DNA of 8,778 nt from Frankiaceae bacterium (GTDB taxonomy: Bacteria; Actinomycetota; Actinomycetes; JADGOU01), in contig JADGOU010000102.1 in the NCBI GenBank assembly GCA_017882835.1, forward strand, positions 1 through 8,778. Direction: 5' to 3'. Positions 4,603 through 8,778 of the stretch are shown piece after piece. The position numbers and the translations under genes are program-made. Below the pieces are notes generated by a model. That model saw only the letters and a list, made by a program, of their open reading frames with translations, did not search any database and was not told where the DNA came from. Positions within the stretch are counted from its first letter, which is position 1. Every line of letters starts with the position of its first letter.

Positions 4603-7005
4603 GTGAGCACCGCGCCGCGCAGCCTGGCCGACTGGCTACGTACCCGCAGCGACGCCGAGCTCGGCGACCTGCTCTGTCGGCGACCCGATCTGCTCGTCCC
4701 GGTGCCCGCCGACATCGGGGCCCTTGCCGCCCGGGCGTGCGTCCGGCTCTCGGTGGTCCGCGCGCTGGAGCGGCTGAACCAGTTCACCCTGGAACTGGTC
4801 GACGCCATCGTGCTGCTCGGCGACGAGGCCTCGACCGCCGGTCTGCTGGCCCTGGTCGGCGACGCCGCCCCCGAGCCCGCCGTACGCCGCGGCCTCGACG
4901 TACTGCGCGCCAACGCCCTGGTCTGGGGCGGCGACGACCGGCTGCACCTGGTCGGTGGGGTGCGCGAGATCGGCGCGACGTACCCGGCGGGGCTCGGCCG
5001 GCCGGTCGCCGTCTGCCTGGAACGACATAGCCGGCCGCAACTGGCGCTGATCGTGGAGGCCCTGGGACTGCCCGGCGGCTCGACTCAGCACGCCGCAATC
5101 GCCGCGGTGGCGACCGCGTTCGCCGACCGAGACTGGCTGGACGCGTTGATCGCGCGGGTCGGCGCAGCGGTCGGATCGGAGGCGGGCGAGGTGCTGCAGG
5201 CGCTGGCCAACGGACCGCCACTGGGCTCGGTTGCCGACGCGCTGCGGCCGGTCAGCGCCGCCAGCGCCGACACCCCCGTCCGGTGGCTGCTCGCGCACGC
5301 ACTGCTGGTCGCCATCGACGGCGCGACGGTCGAGCTGCCACGGGAGGTCGGCCTGGCGCTGCGCGGCGACCGGCCGCTGGGCGAGCTGCACTCGGTGCCC
5401 CCGGAGCCGGTCCTGACCAAAGTGCCGGCGTCGGCCGTCGATGCCGGTGCGGCCGCCGAGGCGACGGCCGTGGTCGGCCACGTCGAGTCGCTGCTCGAGG
5501 CCTGGGGGGCCGAGCCGCCCGGCGTCCTGCGCGCCAGCGGGCTCGGCGTGCGCGAGTTGCGGCGGGTCGCCCGGTCGCTCGATGTCGAGGAGTCGGTCGC
5601 CGCGCTGGTCGTCGAGGTGGCCGCGGCCGCCGGCCTGGTCGCGGACACCGGCGGCCTGGGCGCTCACTGGCAACCCACGACGGCGTACGACGGGTGGCGC
5701 GCGGCCGCGCCCGAGCACCGGTGGCTGGTGCTGGCCCGCAGCTGGTTGACGATGTCTCGCCTGCCCGGGCTGGTTGGCCGGCGCGACGACCGGGACAAGG
5801 TGATCGCCGCCCTCGGGCCGGACGTGGAGCGGTCGCTCGCCCCAGAGATCCGCCGGACGGCGCTAGGCGCATTGGCCGAGGTACCGGCCGGGTCGGCACC
5901 GGAGCCGGCCTCGCTGGGTGCGCTGCTGTCCTGGCGGGCGCCGCGGCGCGGCGGTCGGCTGCGGGACCTGGCGGTCGAGTGGACGCTGGCCGAGGCCGCG
6001 GCGCTCGGCGTCACCGGCCGGGGCGCGCTCTCCGCAGCGGGGAGCGCGCTGCTGACCGACGACGAGGCCGCGGCCGCGGCCGCGTTGGCCGCGGTCCTCC
6101 CACCGCCGCTGGACCACGTGCTGCTGCAGGCCGACCTGACCGCGGTGGCGCCGGGTCCGCTGGAGCCGGACCTGGCTCGCGAGCTGGCGCTGGTGGCCGA
6201 CGTGGAGTCCTCCGGCGGCGCGACCGTGTTCCGGATCAGCGCAGCGAGTGTGCGCCGGGCACTGGACGCCGGGCGGTCCGCCTCCGAGCTACACGAGCTG
6301 TTCAAGTCCCGGTCCCGGACTCCGGTGCCGCAGGCGCTGACCTACCTGGTGGACGACGTGGCGCGGCGGCACGGCGTACTGCGGGTCGGCACCGCCACGG
6401 CGTACGTCCGCTGTGACGACGACGCGCTGCTCGCCGAGGTGCTGGTGGCGCGCAAGGCGGCGCCGCTGCGGCTGCGCCGGTTGGCACCGACCGTGCTGAC
6501 CGCGCACGCGTCGGTGGAGAACGTGCTGGATGTGCTGCGCGAGGCCGGGTACGCGCCGGTGGCGGAGTCCCCCGACGGCGCGGTCGTGATCAAGCGGACG
6601 ACGGCGCATCGCACGGCGGTCCGGCCGCGTCCGCCCCGGCTGGCCGGTGACGCGCCGGTGCCGACCGCGGCCCAGGTGGCGAACTCGGTGCGGGGGCTGC
6701 GGGCCGGCGACGAGGCGGCCCGGGCCGCCCGCCGGGCGCCGGTGACCACGTCGGGCGCGGTCTACTCCCCGCACAGCCGCGGCTCGGATGCGCTGGCCGT
6801 GCTGCAGCACGCCGCCCTGGACCGCCGGCCGGTGTGGCTGCGCTATGTCAACGCCCAGGGCCAGGCCAGCCACCGCATCGTCGAACCCACCAGCGTGAAC
6901 GGCGGCTACCTGACGGCGTACGACCATCGCCGCGAGGACACGCTGACCTTCGCGCTGCACCGAGTCACCGGAGTGTCGGAGCTGCTCGGCGACGAGGCAC
7001 CGTAA
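4603..7005 (+). CDS. Helicase-associated protein (Helicase_C_3 region plus C-terminal WYL-like domain)
   Basis: This 800-residue protein is the kind encoded beside XPB in actinobacteria (Rv0862c next to Rv0861c in Mycobacterium tuberculosis). It has no Walker A motif, so it is not itself a helicase. The N-terminal and central parts are helical and Ala/Leu-rich. About residues 500-655 match the Helicase_C_3/XPB-Ssl2 N-terminal type region (VLLQADLTAVAPGPLEP, then a segment ending near VLREAGYAPV). About residues 719-800 look like a WYL domain: ALAVLQHAALDRRPVWLRYV, RIVEPTSVNGGYLTAYD and TFALHRVTGV. WYL domains often bind nucleic acid or ligands. The start at GTG 4603 gives the conserved-looking MSTAPRSLADWL; an extension to 4408 would run through the divergent gene and promoter. 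It lies 105 bases upstream of xpb on the same strand. I infer that it partners XPB in DNA repair; its biochemical role is not known to me. Confidence 0.8.
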   Translation: MSTAPRSLADWLRTRSDAELGDLLCRRPDLLVPVPADIGALAARACVRLSVVRALERLNQFTLELVDAIVLLGDEASTAGLLALVGDAAPEPAVRRGLDVLRANALVWGGDDRLHLVGGVREIGATYPAGLGRPVAVCLERHSRPQLALIVEALGLPGGSTQHAAIAAVATAFADRDWLDALIARVGAAVGSEAGEVLQALANGPPLGSVADALRPVSAASADTPVRWLLAHALLVAIDGATVELPREVGLALRGDRPLGELHSVPPEPVLTKVPASAVDAGAAAEATAVVGHVESLLEAWGAEPPGVLRASGLGVRELRRVARSLDVEESVAALVVEVAAAAGLVADTGGLGAHWQPTTAYDGWRAAAPEHRWLVLARSWLTMSRLPGLVGRRDDRDKVIAALGPDVERSLAPEIRRTALGALAEVPAGSAPEPASLGALLSWRAPRRGGRLRDLAVEWTLAEAAALGVTGRGALSAAGSALLTDDEAAAAAALAAVLPPPLDHVLLQADLTAVAPGPLEPDLARELALVADVESSGGATVFRISAASVRRALDAGRSASELHELFKSRSRTPVPQALTYLVDDVARRHGVLRVGTATAYVRCDDDALLAEVLVARKAAPLRLRRLAPTVLTAHASVENVLDVLREAGYAPVAESPDGAVVIKRTTAHRTAVRPRPPRLAGDAPVPTAAQVANSVRGLRAGDEAARAARRAPVTTSGAVYSPHSRGSDALAVLQHAALDRRPVWLRYVNAQGQASHRIVEPTSVNGGYLTAYDHRREDTLTFALHRVTGVSELLGDEAP

Positions 7006-7024
7006 CCTGGCGCCGTGTCGGCGT

Positions 7025-7087
7025 GGGGCGCGCCCCGGACCGCGGGTTGCGGGACAATGGATCGCAGGCCGACCGCCGCTGTCGGCC
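7025..7087 (+). repeat. Palindrome and hairpin in the xpb leader
   Basis: GGGGCGCGCCCC (7025-7036) is a perfect 12-bp palindrome. GGCCGAC (7067-7073) and GTCGGCC (7081-7087) form a perfect 7-bp stem with a 7-base loop. Both lie in the 105 bases between the helicase-associated gene and xpb, and the second ends 9 bases before the xpb ribosome site. They could attenuate or process the transcript between the two genes, or be chance in GC-rich DNA. Confidence 0.4.
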
Positions 7088-7096
7088 GACGGAATC

Positions 7097-7105
7097 GAGG
7101 AAGGA
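7097..7105 (+). promoter_or_regulatory. Ribosome binding site for xpb
   Basis: GAGGAAGGA ends 5 bases before GTG 7111 and supports that start over the in-frame GTG at 7015. Confidence 0.75.
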
Positions 7106-7110
7106 CGCCC

Positions 7111-8757
7111 GTGACCGACGGACCGCTGATCGTCCAGTCGGACAAGACCCTGCTGCTCGAGGTGGACCACCCGCGCTCCCGCGAGGCCCGGCACGCGATC
7201 GCGCCGTTCGCCGAGCTGGAGCGCTCGCCGGAGCACGTGCACACCTACCGGCTGACCCCGCTGGGCCTGTGGAACGCCCGCGCCGCGGGGCACGACGCCG
7301 AGCAGGTCATCGACGCGCTGGTGCGCTACTCCCGCTACGCCGTGCCGCACGCCTTGCTGGTCGACGTCACCGACACCATGGACCGCTACGGCCGGCTGCG
7401 GCTGGTCAACGACCCGGCGCACGGCCTGGTGCTGGCTTCCCTGGACCGCGCCGTGCTGACCGAGGTGGTGCGGTCGAAGAAGGTCGCGCCGATGCTCGGC
7501 GAGCGACTGGACGACGACACCATCGTCATCCATCCATCCGAGCGCGGTCGGCTCAAGCAGGCGCTGCTCAAGCTCGGATGGCCGGCCGAGGATCTGGCCG
7601 GGTACGTCGACGGCGAGGCGCACGCGATCGGCCTGCGCGAGGAGGGCTGGTCGCTACGCGACTACCAGCGCGAGGCGGTGGAGAACTTCTTCTCCGGCGG
7701 CTCCGGCGCGGTGGTGCTGCCATGCGGCGCCGGCAAGACGATCGTCGGCGCGGCCGCGATGGCCCGGGCCGGGGCGACCACGCTGATCCTGGTGACGAAC
7801 ACCGTGTCCGGGCGGCAGTGGAGGAGCGAGCTGCTGCGACGTACCACGCTGACCGAAGAGGAGATCGGCGAGTACTCCGGGGAGCGCAAGGAGATCCGGC
7901 CGGTCACCATCGCGACGTACCAGATCATGGCGACCCGGCGGAAGGGCGAGTACACCCACCTGGACCTGTTCGGGGCGCGGGACTGGGGCTTGATCGTGTA
8001 CGACGAGGTGCACCTGTTGCCGGCGCCGGTGTTCCGGATGACCGCGGACATCCAGTCGCGGCGCCGGCTGGGCCTGACCGCGACGCTGGTGCGCGAGGAC
8101 GGCCGCGAGGGCGACGTGTTCTCGCTGATCGGGCCGAAACGGTACGACGCGCCGTGGAAGGACATCGAGTCCCAGGGCTACATCGCGCCGGCCGACTGCA
8201 CCGAGGTGCGGGTCACGCTGACCGATGCCGAGCGGATGGAGTACGCCACCGCCGAGCCCGAGGACCGCTACCGGGTCGGGGCGACCGCGCGAACCAAGAA
8301 GGCGGTGGTACGCCGGCTGGTCGAGCGCCACGGCAGCGACCGGGTGCTGGTGATCGGCGCCTACCTGGAGCAGATCGACGAACTCGGCGAGATGCTCGAC
8401 TGCCCGGTGATCCAAGGCTCGACCCGCAACGCCGAGCGGGAACGGCTCTACGAGGCGTTCCGGTCCGGCGAGATCACGACCTTGGTGGTCTCGAAGGTGG
8501 CGAACTTCTCCATCGACCTGCCGGAGGCGGCGGTCGCCATCCAGGTCTCGGGGACGTTCGGGTCACGGCAGGAGGAGGCGCAGCGGCTGGGTCGGGTGCT
8601 GCGGCCTAAGGTCGACGGCCGGCCGGCGCACTTCTACACGGTCGTCTCGCGCGACACCCTGGACCAGGATTACGCCGCGCACCGGCAGCGGTTCTTGGCC
8701 GAGCAGGGGTACGCCTACACGATCATCGACGCGGACGAGGTGCTGGAGAGCGGCTGA
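7111..8757 (+). CDS. xpb: DNA repair helicase XPB (superfamily 2, 3'-5')
   Basis: Bacterial and archaeal XPB are ATP-dependent 3'-5' DNA helicases related to the TFIIH subunit and thought to open DNA in excision repair. The 548 residues start MTDGPLIVQSDKTLLLEVDH, as in the mycobacterial protein (about 540 residues), so the length is complete. An N-terminal damage-recognition-like part (1-175) precedes the two helicase lobes. Visible motifs are LRDYQREAVENFF (Q-motif region, 182-194), Walker A LPCGAGKT (203-210), Walker B DEVH (298-301), LTATL (322-326), the XPB-specific RED triad (328-330), VSKVANFSIDLPEA (459-472) and motif VI QRLGRVLRP (491-499). All catalytic residues I can check are present. 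It is probably co-transcribed with the preceding helicase-associated gene but has its own ribosome site. The downstream frame overlaps its stop. Confidence 0.96.
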   Translation: MTDGPLIVQSDKTLLLEVDHPRSREARHAIAPFAELERSPEHVHTYRLTPLGLWNARAAGHDAEQVIDALVRYSRYAVPHALLVDVTDTMDRYGRLRLVNDPAHGLVLASLDRAVLTEVVRSKKVAPMLGERLDDDTIVIHPSERGRLKQALLKLGWPAEDLAGYVDGEAHAIGLREEGWSLRDYQREAVENFFSGGSGAVVLPCGAGKTIVGAAAMARAGATTLILVTNTVSGRQWRSELLRRTTLTEEEIGEYSGERKEIRPVTIATYQIMATRRKGEYTHLDLFGARDWGLIVYDEVHLLPAPVFRMTADIQSRRRLGLTATLVREDGREGDVFSLIGPKRYDAPWKDIESQGYIAPADCTEVRVTLTDAERMEYATAEPEDRYRVGATARTKKAVVRRLVERHGSDRVLVIGAYLEQIDELGEMLDCPVIQGSTRNAERERLYEAFRSGEITTLVVSKVANFSIDLPEAAVAIQVSGTFGSRQEEAQRLGRVLRPKVDGRPAHFYTVVSRDTLDQDYAAHRQRFLAEQGYAYTIIDADEVLESG

Positions 8758-8778
8758 TGGTCAACCGGCCGTCGGCAC
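8757..8778 (+). CDS. Possible start of a downstream gene, cut by the window edge
   Basis: ATG at 8757-8759 overlaps the xpb stop as TGATG and opens a frame beginning MVNRPSA. Such overlaps usually mark translationally coupled genes. Only seven codons are visible, so no function can be given and chance is possible. Confidence 0.35.

Noticed and set aside
7015..7110. Longer start for xpb at GTG 7015
   Set aside because: GTG 7111 has a good ribosome site and gives exactly the MTDGPLIVQSDK start of mycobacterial XPB; the extension is unlike the family.
6289..7623. 444-codon minus-strand frame across the helicase operon, and the 591-codon plus-strand frame at 6834-8609
   Set aside because: Both overlap well-supported genes in other frames and have Arg/Gly/His-rich translations with no recognisable domain.

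Overview
The window looks like chromosomal DNA from a high-GC actinomycete. Most genes are very GC-rich, with G or C in nearly every third codon position. The closest recognisable proteins (an XPB helicase very like the mycobacterial one, its Helicase_C_3-type neighbour, and a nitrobindin with the mycobacterial pattern) are actinobacterial. I cannot name a genus from sequence alone.

Layout from left to right. Bases 1-155 hold no convincing gene but carry a 12-bp inverted repeat. Bases 156-1728 are a DarT/DarG DNA ADP-ribosylation toxin-antitoxin pair. It has clearly lower GC than the rest (single 60-base lines count 53-58%, against 82% for a line inside the helicase-associated gene), so it is probably an acquired defence island. 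The toxin lacks its normal N-terminal part, while the antitoxin looks complete. Bases 1729-1986 contain a possible remnant of a minus-strand gene. Next comes a minus-strand nitrobindin (1987-2592) whose N-terminus has been expanded by hexapeptide repeats. It diverges from a UDP-glucose 6-dehydrogenase gene (2792-4171) that also has a duplicated N-terminal segment. The roughly 200-bp region between them carries three copies (two direct, one inverted) of a 14-15 bp element. A short minus-strand gene for a 90-residue acidic protein (4212-4484) is convergent with the dehydrogenase and divergent from the next operon.

The right half (4603-8757) is a probable two-gene repair operon. It encodes an 800-residue helicase-associated protein with a Helicase_C_3 region and a C-terminal WYL-like domain, followed by the DNA repair helicase XPB. 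A further frame begins at the XPB stop codon and leaves the window.

How the parts fit: DarT modifies thymidine in single-stranded DNA and DarG reverses this and holds the toxin inactive; XPB and its partner are expected to act in nucleotide-excision-type repair or transcription-coupled processes. Three genes (nitrobindin, the dehydrogenase and the helicase-associated gene) lack a Shine-Dalgarno sequence but have a TAGNNT hexamer 7-8 nt before the start codon, which suggests leaderless transcripts. The best candidates for something new are the 5'-truncated toxin beside an intact antitoxin, a possible sliding-clamp-binding peptide in the DarG linker, and the repeat-rich nitrobindin/dehydrogenase divergent region.
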